A stretch of DNA of 36,707 nt from Gemmatimonadota bacterium (GTDB taxonomy: Bacteria; Gemmatimonadota; Gemmatimonadetes; Longimicrobiales; Gaopeijiaceae): positions 1 to 36,707 of the forward strand of contig VXMI01000068.1 in assembly GCA_009841165.1 (NCBI GenBank), read 5' to 3'. Below, one piece after another: positions 8,708-16,981 of this stretch (positions are counted from its first letter, which is position 1; each line of letters begins with the position of its first letter). The translations under genes and the position numbers were made by a program. The notes under the pieces were generated by a model. The model saw only the letters and a program-made list of their open reading frames with translations, searched no databases and was not told the DNA's origin.

Positions 8708-10540
8708 ATGGGACGACGATTGGACCAACGATGGGGCACGACCAGGTTCCGCGCACGACGCCTGGTGCCGGCCCTGGCGTCTGGCTCGGTATCATTGTTG
8801 TCGATTGTGGCCATCCACGCATGCACCACGGATGGCCCTCCCAAGCCCAACGGCGAACTCCGCTTTTCCCCTTCCGCACCCGTCGCGGGTGGCCAGATCG
8901 CGGTCACCTACTCGTCAGCGACGATGCTGGCTGGCGAACGGAACCTGGCCCTCCGAGCACACTTCCGAACACGGGACGACGAACTCTACAACGGCGGACT
9001 TCGCAATCACCGGATCGCCACGATGGTCAGGCAATCAAACGGCGACTTCACGAGCGGCTTCATCCTTCCCGACTCGGTGGTCTACGCGGCCTTCGCGGTG
9101 GAAGATGGCCAGGGCAGACGGATCGACGCGGACGGAGGCAAGCTCTTCGAACTCCTCGTCCACGGTGCCGACGGTGAGCCTTCGTATCATGCCCTCGTGC
9201 AACGTGCGTACGACTTCGCGGGCCGCTACTGGATGACCAGCCTCGCATCAATCCGGAGGGCCACACAGCTCTATCCCGACTCCCTCGGTGGATGGGGCCT
9301 GCTTCGCTTCTTTGAGAGGGTCGCGCTCGGATCCGGCGGCGGAGACAGCCTGACGACCTGGCACAGGCAGAACTTCGCCGCCATCCATGCACGCTATTCG
9401 GAACAACGACCGCTCGATCCTGCATCGGTTGCGGCCATTCAGGATTATGCCCGTACCGTAGCCGACTCCGCAGAGGTGGAGTTCTGGACACGCCGGCTCC
9501 TCGACGAGGCTCCGGGTACCTACGCGAGCGAGCAGCAAAGGGCGATGTCCACGTACCTGCGATGGTCCGAAGACAGGGATGCCGAGTCGGCACTTGCGGC
9601 GTTCGAGGAGTACTGGTCCCACGCGCGCGGACGGGGCACACAGATGGCCGAGTTCGCTCTGTCAGTTGCAATCGATGGCAGGGATCCCGAGGCGGTGGGT
9701 CGCTGGACGGAGCGGATGATCGAGGACGATCGAAGAGGACAGTTCTTCGTCGCCAACCGGCTGCGTCGGCTCCCTGAGCGTCGGGAACGCGCGCTCGAAC
9801 TGGCGCTTGAAGCGATACCCGCAACGCTGCCGTTGGAAGCAGGTGAGGTGGATCTGGCTGCCGCCGAGGACAGGGCGCTCGGGCAGACAACCCCGGTATA
9901 CGCCCGATATCGCGTTCGGGCGCATGCTGCAGCTCTACGGGGATACAGCCGGGTCCTGGAAGACGCCGGACGAATCGACGAAGCCCTCGATGCAATGGTG
10001 GCGGCGGCTTCAGCGTCGATAGATCCCGGCATATTCCGCAGGCTGGCGGAATTGCGCATGGCGCACGGCGATACAGCGGGTGCCGCGCGAGACTACGCCG
10101 TGGTTGCCGCGGATCCGGGCACATCCGAAGGGGAAGCCGACTCGCTGGCCGCTTTGGTCGGATTGCGCCCGGAAACTGCTGGATGGAAGCGTCTTCTCGA
10201 TTCGGCACGGGAGGCGATCCATCCACGCGTTCTCGCCGATACCGTCGGTTGGACACCGCAACCCAGCCTTGTGGATGACGCCGATGGAAACCGGCGATCG
10301 CTATCGGAACTCCTGGAAGGGCGCCCCACCGTTCTGGACGAATTCATCGCGACCCAGGGGATTACCTATCCCGTCTACTACGATCTCCGACGGGAGGCGA
10401 CCAACGCCTTCGGGATCAGCGGCACGCCCACGCATCTGGTAGTCGACGCCGACGGACGGGTGCGGTTCGCATACTCGGAGCTCTCCGAGATTCCGCTTCA
10501 ACTCGATGCGCTGGCCGGTACGGACGGCGCGGTGCCATGA
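8708..10540 (+). CDS. TPR-like lipoprotein with internally deleted TlpA/thioredoxin domain
   Basis: 610 residues. GGGAG at 8698 supports the ATG at 8708. An Arg-rich n-region and hydrophobic segment end at a possible lipidation cysteine (residue 39, IHAC; His at -2 is atypical). The middle is helical and TPR-like (LAALRAHA.., AGRIDEALDAMVAAA, HGDTAGAARDYAVVA). The last 100 residues follow the TlpA/AhpC pattern: start of the fold (PQPSLVDDADGNRRSLSELLEGRPTVL), then directly DEFIATQGITYPVYYDL, cis-Pro loop GISGTPTHLVVDADGRVRF. The segment that normally holds strand beta-1, WCxxC and the next helix and strand is missing between Leu and Asp (nt 10336/10337), while the frame stays open. The protein is therefore probably redox-dead. 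It heads the operon with blaI and M56 genes and overlaps the next frame by four bases. Confidence 0.8.
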   Translation: MGRRLDQRWGTTRFRARRLVPALASGSVSLLSIVAIHACTTDGPPKPNGELRFSPSAPVAGGQIAVTYSSATMLAGERNLALRAHFRTRDDELYNGGLRNHRIATMVRQSNGDFTSGFILPDSVVYAAFAVEDGQGRRIDADGGKLFELLVHGADGEPSYHALVQRAYDFAGRYWMTSLASIRRATQLYPDSLGGWGLLRFFERVALGSGGGDSLTTWHRQNFAAIHARYSEQRPLDPASVAAIQDYARTVADSAEVEFWTRRLLDEAPGTYASEQQRAMSTYLRWSEDRDAESALAAFEEYWSHARGRGTQMAEFALSVAIDGRDPEAVGRWTERMIEDDRRGQFFVANRLRRLPERRERALELALEAIPATLPLEAGEVDLAAAEDRALGQTTPVYARYRVRAHAAALRGYSRVLEDAGRIDEALDAMVAAASASIDPGIFRRLAELRMAHGDTAGAARDYAVVAADPGTSEGEADSLAALVGLRPETAGWKRLLDSAREAIHPRVLADTVGWTPQPSLVDDADGNRRSLSELLEGRPTVLDEFIATQGITYPVYYDLRREATNAFGISGTPTHLVVDADGRVRFAYSELSEIPLQLDALAGTDGAVP

Positions 10541-10581
10541 GCGATTCCGCGACCAGACGCAAACCAACTGGAGGAACTGCG

Positions 10582-10980
10582 ATGAGACGAAGGACGATGA
10601 GCCGGCTCGGTGAAACCGAGATGGAGGTGCTCCGGCATGTGTGGGCACTGGGAGAGGCGTCGGTAGCCGATGTCTACTCGACCATCCTGAAAGACCGTGC
10701 CATCGCCTACACGACGGTCATGACGGTAATGAGGAAGCTGACGCGCAAGGGCTTTCTTCACTGTGACAGCACTGGCTCCCGGTATCTGTACACACCAGCG
10801 CGTGCGCCCGCCAAGGTGCGTGAGGAACTCGTGCAGGACCTTCTCGATCAGGTCTTTCAGGGTTCTGCATCCGCTCTCGTCCAGACACTGGTTCGCAGTG
10901 AACGAATCCCGCCGGGTGAGCGTGCGGAGATCCAGAAGCTGTTGATGAGCCTGGCAGAGGAAGGGGAATCCGATGTTTGA
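10582..10980 (+). CDS. BlaI/MecI/CopY-type transcriptional repressor
   Basis: 132 residues from the ATG at 10582, which has GGAGG seven bases upstream; an in-frame ATG at 10537 overlaps the preceding stop and would add an unconserved 15-residue tail. The winged-helix pattern LGETEMEVLRHVWALGEASVADVY...AYTTVMTVMRKLTRKGFL is diagnostic of the BlaI/MecI family, followed by a helical dimerisation region. These repressors are inactivated by cleavage, triggered by an M56 membrane peptidase. Here that partner overlaps its 3' end by eight bases. The tandem palindrome at 8647 is the probable operator. The inducing signal is not evident; beta-lactam is only one possibility, because many such pairs control unrelated genes. 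Confidence 0.92.
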   Translation: MRRRTMSRLGETEMEVLRHVWALGEASVADVYSTILKDRAIAYTTVMTVMRKLTRKGFLHCDSTGSRYLYTPARAPAKVREELVQDLLDQVFQGSASALVQTLVRSERIPPGERAEIQKLLMSLAEEGESDV

Positions 10981-12367
10981 GGCATTGGCCGCCATCGGAG
11001 AAGCGAGCCTGGCCGCGCTCTGGTTCCCGGTCATGGCCTGGAGCGGGCTGGCGGCGTTGATGATGCTCGCTCTGGCCTCGGCCCGCAGGCTGCACCCCAT
11101 CGCTGGGTATCGACTTCGTCAAGGGATACTGCTGGCGCTGCCCGCCGCCGTCGTGATGGCCCCGTGGATACCTGTGCCGGAATCGCTGAGACCGGCGATT
11201 CCGGCCGCGCTGGGAGGCTCACCAGCGGCAACCTTCCCGGACCCGGCGACGCGCGGGCAACCGTTGGCGGAGCAGGTCGATGTCGCCGCGATTCTTCTTG
11301 GCGTGGCAACAACAGCTGTCATTCTGTTGGCCCTGATCCGCATCTCCGTCCTTTTCCGCGACCTGCGCAGACTTCACAGACTTCGCGCAGCGGCCAACAC
11401 TCTCGACGATGATTCCGCCAACCGGACGCTGCGGGACCTGGCGGATCGCTTCGCTGTCCAACGCCCGGTGAAGTTGTTCGAAGGACCGGACGGCTGTGTA
11501 CCCATGACGTTTCACTGGCGGCGCCCGGCGATTGTCGTTCCAGGCGGCCTCGTCCGGGATCCCTCTGCCCTGCGCATCGTCCTCACGCACGAGCTGATCC
11601 ATGTGCGTCGCCACGACTACATCTGGACGCTGCTCGACTGCCTCACGTCGGCGGTGTTCGCCTTCCACCCCCTGACCTGGCTGTTGCGGCGCGGGATCGA
11701 TCGCTGTCGCGAGACCTCGTGCGATGCGGAAGTCGTGGCAGGGGGCGTCGCGCGGCCGGACAAATACGCGAAGGTGCTGGTTCAGACCCACGACCAGGCA
11801 CGAGTACCGATGACGGCGGTCGCAGCCGGGATGGCCACGCGATCGCCCACGATCAAGGAAAGGCTGGAGGCCATGCAGCAGTTTGCAAACACCAACCCCA
11901 CATCGCGGTTGCGGACGGGCAGTGCGCTCGTCGGCGGCCTGCTATTCCTCGTTACCACAACCCTCGCTGGATGCGCCGGAAGGGCCGAACCGCCGGACTC
12001 GTCCGGAGCATCGGCGGCGTTTTTCGATAACGACGTCGGCTACTTCATACCGTCGGTTTCCGACACCGGGCAGTACTGGAGCGTGCCGTCTTCCCGCACC
12101 GAGGACGCGATGGCGAGTGCTCTCCGACGACTGGAAGTCGAACTGGACTACCTGCGGGAGCGGCAGGATGAACTGAGGACGCTATCAGACGCGATCCCCC
12201 GGACACGTGACGGGTTGCCGCCCCAGGGTGAGGACTACGCGGAGTACTCCGACCTGGTCAAGCACCAGATCTTGCTCGACGATATGTACCAGGAGCGCCT
12301 GAAACAGTTCGAGACCCTGAGGCTGCATCGAGAGACGCTCCGGCGGCTGAGGGAGAACGGATCCTGA
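10973..12367 (+). CDS. M56-family membrane metallopeptidase (BlaR1-like)
   Basis: 464 residues. Two N-terminal hydrophobic helices (residues about 15-65), a third at 105-125 and a fourth near 315-335 give the usual M56 topology. The cytosolic zinc site is HELIH (206-210), with the third ligand Glu247 in RCRETSCD. After the last helix, which ends at a lipobox-like LAGC, the extracytoplasmic part is only about 130 residues. It ends in a charged heptad-like helix (LRRLEVELDYLRERQDEL...YQERLKQFETLRLHRETLRRL). It lacks the penicillin-binding sensor domain of true BlaR1. By family it should cleave or trigger loss of the BlaI-type repressor encoded just upstream. What it senses is unknown. Confidence 0.9.
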   Translation: MFEALAAIGEASLAALWFPVMAWSGLAALMMLALASARRLHPIAGYRLRQGILLALPAAVVMAPWIPVPESLRPAIPAALGGSPAATFPDPATRGQPLAEQVDVAAILLGVATTAVILLALIRISVLFRDLRRLHRLRAAANTLDDDSANRTLRDLADRFAVQRPVKLFEGPDGCVPMTFHWRRPAIVVPGGLVRDPSALRIVLTHELIHVRRHDYIWTLLDCLTSAVFAFHPLTWLLRRGIDRCRETSCDAEVVAGGVARPDKYAKVLVQTHDQARVPMTAVAAGMATRSPTIKERLEAMQQFANTNPTSRLRTGSALVGGLLFLVTTTLAGCAGRAEPPDSSGASAAFFDNDVGYFIPSVSDTGQYWSVPSSRTEDAMASALRRLEVELDYLRERQDELRTLSDAIPRTRDGLPPQGEDYAEYSDLVKHQILLDDMYQERLKQFETLRLHRETLRRLRENGS

Positions 12368-12416
12368 GAACCGACCTCGTGGCGCACACCGCCTGATCCG
12401 CCCCTGTAGCGGCCAG

Positions 12417-13538
12417 CTACCTGCCCTCCCGCGCCCACGGATACGGCCCTGCCATCTCCACCCCGTGCGCCTCGAAGAGCAGCTCCACGAGCCGTTGCCA
12501 TGCGCGCGTGCTGGTGGAGCGCCCGTAGGCGGACTTGGTCTTGTGCGCGATCACCAGGTCGACGGCCGGGAAGACGCTGATCCACTGGCCGACCGCGCCG
12601 CTCCCCGTGTAGGCGCCCTCGAAGGGGCCGCTCACCCGAGGCCCGTCGAACACCCACCACATGTAGCCGTAGCCGAAGTGCCCGTCACGCCTGCGCGGCG
12701 GGTTCATCTCCTCCAGGGGCGTGACGACGCTGACGATACGGCGTGCCCACTGCTGCGAGATCACCTGTTCGCCGTCCCACGCGCCCTCGTTGAGCATGAG
12801 GTGGCCTATGCGAGCCATGTCCCGCGTGGAGAGCCAGAAGTGGTACGCCGGATTTCGCGAGACGCTCAGGTTGCCGCTCTTTCGCTGCGCCGACCTGTCC
12901 CAGTCCTCAAAGCCCAGTGGGATGGCGAGCTGGGCCTGCGCCTCGTCGTAGATGTCCCGACCGGTTAGCTGCTCGAAGACGGCGCCCGCGGCGTTGAAGT
13001 CCCAGTTGCTGTACAGCATGTAGGTTCCGGGCTGCTGCGAGCCGCGCTCGGGCGCTTCGGCCAGGTTGTCGCCTGAGTTCGAGGCGGGGTGGTAGACTCC
13101 CGAGCGCGCCGTGACCAGGTGGTCGACCGTGGCCTGCCGCTCGATCGGGAGGAGGCCGCCGACATCGTCGATACCGAGGCCAGCCATCGTGGCGTCCAGA
13201 TCGATCGCGCCGTTCTCGACCCAGTGCCCGTACAGCATCGCCAGGATGCTCTTGCGCACCGATGCGAGGTACGACAGCTCCTCGATGTCGCCGAAGGTGA
13301 AGACGACGCGGCCCTTGTGTGCGACCACCACCCCGGTGGAGTTGGCGCTGTCCCGCAGGAAGACGGAAGCGCGCGAGAGCGTCTCGCGGTCCCAGCCGTG
13401 TTCCGCGAGCTCGCCGCCGCGCACCACTTCCCATTCCTCGCCAGGGAAAACGCATTCGTCGCACTGGGCCGCGAGAGGCGGGGCAGGCGCGAACGCGAAC
13501 GCCGTGACTAGAACGAAACCAGAGATCCGGCGCGTCAT
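12417..13538 (-). CDS. Serine hydrolase, beta-lactamase (class C/PBP-like) fold
   Basis: 373 residues. The start at 13538 (MTRRISGF...) gives a clean signal peptide ending near PLAAQ; the longer open frame upstream is a shadow of the neighbouring gene. The active-site SxxK is Ser93-Val-Arg-Lys96 (YLASVRKSILAM) and the second motif YxN is Tyr176-Ser-Asn178. A C-terminal HKTKSAYG could be the KTG-box equivalent. It belongs to the S12/PBP4*-like esterase and peptidase group rather than to proven resistance enzymes. The start codon overlaps the prolyl oligopeptidase stop (ATGA), so the two secreted hydrolases are probably co-translated, with the peptidase gene first. Confidence 0.87.
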   Translation of the reverse strand: MTRRISGFVLVTAFAFAPAPPLAAQCDECVFPGEEWEVVRGGELAEHGWDRETLSRASVFLRDSANSTGVVVAHKGRVVFTFGDIEELSYLASVRKSILAMLYGHWVENGAIDLDATMAGLGIDDVGGLLPIERQATVDHLVTARSGVYHPASNSGDNLAEAPERGSQQPGTYMLYSNWDFNAAGAVFEQLTGRDIYDEAQAQLAIPLGFEDWDRSAQRKSGNLSVSRNPAYHFWLSTRDMARIGHLMLNEGAWDGEQVISQQWARRIVSVVTPLEEMNPPRRRDGHFGYGYMWWVFDGPRVSGPFEGAYTGSGAVGQWISVFPAVDLVIAHKTKSAYGRSTSTRAWQRLVELLFEAHGVEMAGPYPWAREGR

Positions 13539-15652
13539 TGGACCACCTCTCCTTCCACACCAAGCTGGCCCAGCAGAAAGGCCAGCTCCATCGCCGAATT
13601 CCGCACGTTCCTGCTGAACGTCCGACCGCCCGCGTGCCCGGTGCGCGGATCGTAGTCGAGGATCACCGGCAGCCCGGAGCTGGTGGCCGCCTGCAGCCGC
13701 GCCGCCATTTTTCGCGCCTGCAGCGGCGGTACGCGCGTATCGAGATCGCCCTGCGTAAGCATCACCGCCGGGTAGGCCACCCCGTCGCGCACATTCTGGT
13801 ATGGCGAAAATGTCCGCAGCACCTCGAACTCCTCCTTGACGGCCGCGTTCCCGTACTCGAGCAGCGCCGGCATGTTGTTGCTGTCGGTGAACTGGTAGAA
13901 GCGCACCATGTCGAGGTCGGGCAGGCCGCAGAAGACTGCGCGATACAGGTCGGGCCGCTTCGTCAGCGCCGCGCCGACGAGCAGCCCGCCGTTGCTGACG
14001 CCGCGGATCGCGAGGCGGTCCGGGTTCGTGTAACCGTTGTCGATCAGCCATTCGGCCGCCGCGATGAAGTCGTCGAACACATTCGGCTTGTTCTCGAGCA
14101 TGCCGGCCCGGTGCCAGGTCTCGCCGAACTCGCCGCCGCCGCGGAGCGTCGCCACCGCATAGACGCCTCCCTGTTCCATCCAGGCTGCGGCGCCCGTATT
14201 GAAGCGCGGCGTCTGGCTGGAGTTGAAGCCGCCGTACCCGTACAGCAGCGTCGGTGTGTCGCCGTCCGGTTCGTACCCCCGCCGATGCGCCACGTACATC
14301 GGCGCCACCGTCCCGTCCGCCGACGTGTACCACACCTGCTTCACCTCGTAGCCCGCCCCGTCGAAGGGCACGGCCGACGCCAGCCACGGCACGGTCTCCA
14401 TCGTCTCCAGATCGATCCGCACGATATGGGAGGGTGTAACGAAGGATGTGAGGGTGAGCAATCCCGCCCCTTCACCCCACTGGCGCAGCGTCGCCGTGTG
14501 GTATTCGGGAAGGGGGATCTCACCCGTCCGCGTCCCGTCCAGATCGTAGCGCACGATCCTGCTGCTCACGTTGTGCAGGTAGTTGGCGTAGATCTCGTCG
14601 CCGATGATCTGGTAGCTCATCAACAGGTCGTCGGTCTCGGCGATCACCTCGCGCCAGCTGGAGGGATCGGTGCGGTTCAGGTCCACCGCCATGACGCGGT
14701 TGTTGGGCGCGTCCACGTTGGTCAGCAGGAACAGCTCGCCGCGCACGAACCGCGGGTCGAAGCGGGCCGGGGCGCCCACGATGAGCGGCTCCGGTCCGCC
14801 ACCGGAACGCAGGTCGTGCAGATAGACGTCGGCGCGGGCCCACCCATGCCGAACCGTGTAGACCAGGTATCTTCCGTCGCCGCCCTGCGTGGTGTTGATG
14901 AACTTCTCCGGCCCGTGCCCCTCGCCGAACAGCTCGATGTCGTCGGCGAAATCGGTGCCGAGAGTGTGGTGCCGCACCCTGGGACCGGACTCCCGCGACC
15001 TCGGCGTGTAGTAGAACCCCGTACCCTCCGGGTCGAAGAAGGTTGACCCGTACAGGAAGTTCGGCAGGCGGTCGGGCAGATCCTCGCCGCTGGTGAGGTC
15101 GCGGATCCGGATCTGCACCTCGTCCTGCCCGCCGTCCCGGATCGCGTACATCATGAGGTTGCCGTCCGGCGAGAAGTCGCGGACGCTCACGCTCGTCGTG
15201 CCGTCCGGATGGATGTCGAGCGGATCGATGACCATCTCGAAGTCGCCGTCCGGGTCGATCGGGTCGCGCTGGGGCTCGTCGGGCGCGGGCCGGCGGTAGA
15301 TGGCGGCCACCTCGCGGTCGGGCCTGCGGAAGGTGAAGTACTCGTAGTCGCCCGCACGGCGTGGGAACAGCGCCCCCTGCGCGTTCATGAGCTCGCGCAG
15401 CCGGGACTCCAGCGCCTGCCGCAGCGGTGTGTCGCCCACAATCCGCTCGGCGTAGGCGTTCTGCTCGGCGATCCACGCCCGCGTCTCGGGGCTGTCCTGG
15501 TCCTCGAGCCAGCGGTAGTCGTCGGTGATGGCGACGCCGTGCAAGGTGTCGACCACCGGATCGCGCCGCGTGTCGGGCGAGGGCGGGTATGCCGAGCAGG
15601 CAGCCCCGGCGAGCATCGTAGCGGCGACAAGGACGAGGGTTCGGTACGGCAT
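13535..15652 (-). CDS. Prolyl oligopeptidase family serine peptidase (S9A)
   Basis: 705 residues from the ATG at 15652, preceded by GGAG and AGGAG within 13 bases. The N-terminus (MPYRTLVLVAATMLAGAACS) is a signal peptide with a possible but weak lipobox. An S9 N-terminal beta-propeller follows (DPVVDTLHGVAITDDYRWLEDQDSPETRAW is the classic opening). The alpha/beta-hydrolase domain has its nucleophile Ser553 in RGVSNGGLL, where most relatives have GGSNGG, the acid Asp638 in GDLDTRV and His673 in RTGHAGG. Length and order match full-length prolyl oligopeptidases, which cut short proline-containing peptides. The signal peptide places it outside the cytoplasm. It is followed at a four-base overlap by the serine hydrolase gene. 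Confidence 0.92.
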   Translation of the reverse strand: MPYRTLVLVAATMLAGAACSAYPPSPDTRRDPVVDTLHGVAITDDYRWLEDQDSPETRAWIAEQNAYAERIVGDTPLRQALESRLRELMNAQGALFPRRAGDYEYFTFRRPDREVAAIYRRPAPDEPQRDPIDPDGDFEMVIDPLDIHPDGTTSVSVRDFSPDGNLMMYAIRDGGQDEVQIRIRDLTSGEDLPDRLPNFLYGSTFFDPEGTGFYYTPRSRESGPRVRHHTLGTDFADDIELFGEGHGPEKFINTTQGGDGRYLVYTVRHGWARADVYLHDLRSGGGPEPLIVGAPARFDPRFVRGELFLLTNVDAPNNRVMAVDLNRTDPSSWREVIAETDDLLMSYQIIGDEIYANYLHNVSSRIVRYDLDGTRTGEIPLPEYHTATLRQWGEGAGLLTLTSFVTPSHIVRIDLETMETVPWLASAVPFDGAGYEVKQVWYTSADGTVAPMYVAHRRGYEPDGDTPTLLYGYGGFNSSQTPRFNTGAAAWMEQGGVYAVATLRGGGEFGETWHRAGMLENKPNVFDDFIAAAEWLIDNGYTNPDRLAIRGVSNGGLLVGAALTKRPDLYRAVFCGLPDLDMVRFYQFTDSNNMPALLEYGNAAVKEEFEVLRTFSPYQNVRDGVAYPAVMLTQGDLDTRVPPLQARKMAARLQAATSSGLPVILDYDPRTGHAGGRTFSRNVRNSAMELAFLLGQLGVEGEVVQ

Positions 15653-15976
15653 GGCTGGCTCCGGCTCCTGGTGCGGCGTGGTGGCCGCATCGCTCTCGGG
15701 CATGAACCGCAAGGTGGCCATGCGTGACTGCGAGCCGCAAGACAACGGCCGGGTTGTCCGGGCGGCAGCCGCGCCAGGGGGAAGGGAGCTGGCCGCGCGA
15801 GGTGCTCGGTCATTCCTTTGCCCCCGGAACCAACGGGGTCGGCACCGGTGTAGTGTGTGTATCGTGCAGGACCCGTCGTGCTCATGGTTCAGCTTATTGT
15901 CTATCCTGAACCAACGCCCACACGGGTTCCTGGAATACCTGGACGCCGCGGCTCCACGATCCGCGGCGGCTGGCAG
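15653..15976. other. Non-coding stretch with an 8-bp inverted repeat
   Basis: This 324-base gap separates the S9A peptidase start from the aminotransferase stop, both on the minus strand. It must hold the peptidase promoter. It contains a perfect inverted repeat, TGGTTCAG (15885-15892) and CTGAACCA (15906-15913), with a 13-base AT-rich spacer. There is no T-run, so it is not a classic terminator. An operator or a weak stem-loop after the aminotransferase gene are both possible. I could not find a convincing -35/-10 pair, and no small gene is supported. Confidence 0.5.
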
Positions 15977-16876
15977 CTACCGGATTGGGGTGCCGGCGCT
16001 CTCCGTCAATACCCGGAACAGGTCGCTGATGTGCGCGGTCATGGCCCCGGGCCGGCCGTCGGCGATCGTGCGCCCGTCGATCTCGGTCACGGCGGCCAGT
16101 TCGCCCATCGTTCCCGTGCAGAAGGCTTCGTTGGCGCGGTAGGCTTCGGTCAGCGACAGGTCCTTGACGCGGTGGGGGATGGCGTTGCGCTCGCAGAGTT
16201 CGAGCACGGTCGCGCGCGTGATGCCTTCGGGACAGGCGACAGCGTGGCCGGTCATGACGACGCCGCCGGTCACGATGAAGAAGTTGGTCGCGTTGGTCTC
16301 GGCGATGAAGCCGCGCGGGTCGAGCATGAGCGCGTCGTCGGCGCCGGCCGCGTTGGCCTCGATCTTGGCGAGGATGGACTGGAGCAGGTTGGCGTGGTGG
16401 ATCTTGGGGTCGAGCGCATCGGGAGCGAATCGGCGGAGCGAGCTGGTGACGAGGCGCAGGCCCGAGCGGTCGTAGACCGGCGCCTTGTGTTCGGCCAGGA
16501 CGATGAGGGTGGGGCCGGCGCGGTTGAGGCGGGGGTCCATGCCGCTGGTATACTTGACGCCGCGGGTGAGGGTCAGGCGGATGTGGACGCCGTCGCGCAT
16601 GTCGTTGGCGGCCAGGGTACGCCGGATCTCGGCGATGATCTCGTCGTTGGTCGGGACGTCGGTGAAGCCAAGTGCGAGGGCGGAAGAGCGGAGCCGCGCG
16701 AGGTGTTCTTCGAGCTTGAAGATGCGGCCGTCGTAGAGGCGGAGCCCCTCCCACACGGCGTCTCCACCCTGGACCACCGAATCGAAGGGACTTACGCCCG
16801 CCTCGTCACGGTGTGCGAGCTTGCCGTTGACGTTGACGATCAGGTCGCGGTTGCGTTCGTCGAAGCGTTGGAGCAT
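15977..16876 (-). CDS. Class IV aminotransferase (branched-chain / D-amino-acid type)
   Basis: 299 residues from the ATG at 16876, the normal length for the fold. The start is decided by the promoter: a TTG start at 16939 would sit inside the -35 box. Family features are the N-terminal VNGKLAHRDEAGVSPFDSVVQGGDAVWEGLRLY, the PLP lysine Lys158 (SSLRRF...DPKIHHANLLQSILAKIEA), and GFIAETNATNFFIV with Glu193 contacting the pyridine nitrogen. The enzyme transfers amino groups between an amino acid and a 2-oxo acid in the cytosol. A branched-chain aminotransferase (IlvE-type) is most likely given the adjacent threonine genes, because threonine feeds isoleucine synthesis. D-amino-acid transaminase or aminodeoxychorismate lyase cannot be excluded from sequence alone. 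Confidence 0.88.
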   Translation of the reverse strand: MLQRFDERNRDLIVNVNGKLAHRDEAGVSPFDSVVQGGDAVWEGLRLYDGRIFKLEEHLARLRSSALALGFTDVPTNDEIIAEIRRTLAANDMRDGVHIRLTLTRGVKYTSGMDPRLNRAGPTLIVLAEHKAPVYDRSGLRLVTSSLRRFAPDALDPKIHHANLLQSILAKIEANAAGADDALMLDPRGFIAETNATNFFIVTGGVVMTGHAVACPEGITRATVLELCERNAIPHRVKDLSLTEAYRANEAFCTGTMGELAAVTEIDGRTIADGRPGAMTAHISDLFRVLTESAGTPIR

Positions 16877-16910
16877 GGGCTCGCTTGCCAAGGGACACGG
16901 GACAGGGCGG

Positions 16911-16939
16911 ATTGTAAATGACACATTACATTTTGACAA
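16911..16939 (-). promoter_or_regulatory. Sigma-70-type promoter for the aminotransferase gene
   Basis: Reading the minus strand, TTGTCA (16939-16934), a 17-base spacer, then TACAAT (16916-16911) match the -35 and -10 consensus at five of six positions each. The stretch is strikingly AT-rich against its surroundings. Transcription would start near 16904, about 28 bases before the ATG at 16876. It lies between the end of thrC and the aminotransferase gene, so the latter is probably transcribed separately from the threonine operon. Confidence 0.75.
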
Positions 16940-16981
16940 GGCGAGTTTACTTCTCGCGGATCCGTGACGAATTCCGGGCGC

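Noticed and set aside
13539..14387. Open minus-strand frame extending the serine hydrolase to 656 residues
   Set aside because: The extension overlaps the prolyl oligopeptidase gene entirely and encodes Arg/Gly-rich nonsense; the signal peptide starts at 13538.
16933..16938. Perfect TTGACA on the plus strand
   Set aside because: No -10 box follows at the right distance and no plus-strand gene starts downstream; the minus-strand reading gives a full promoter.
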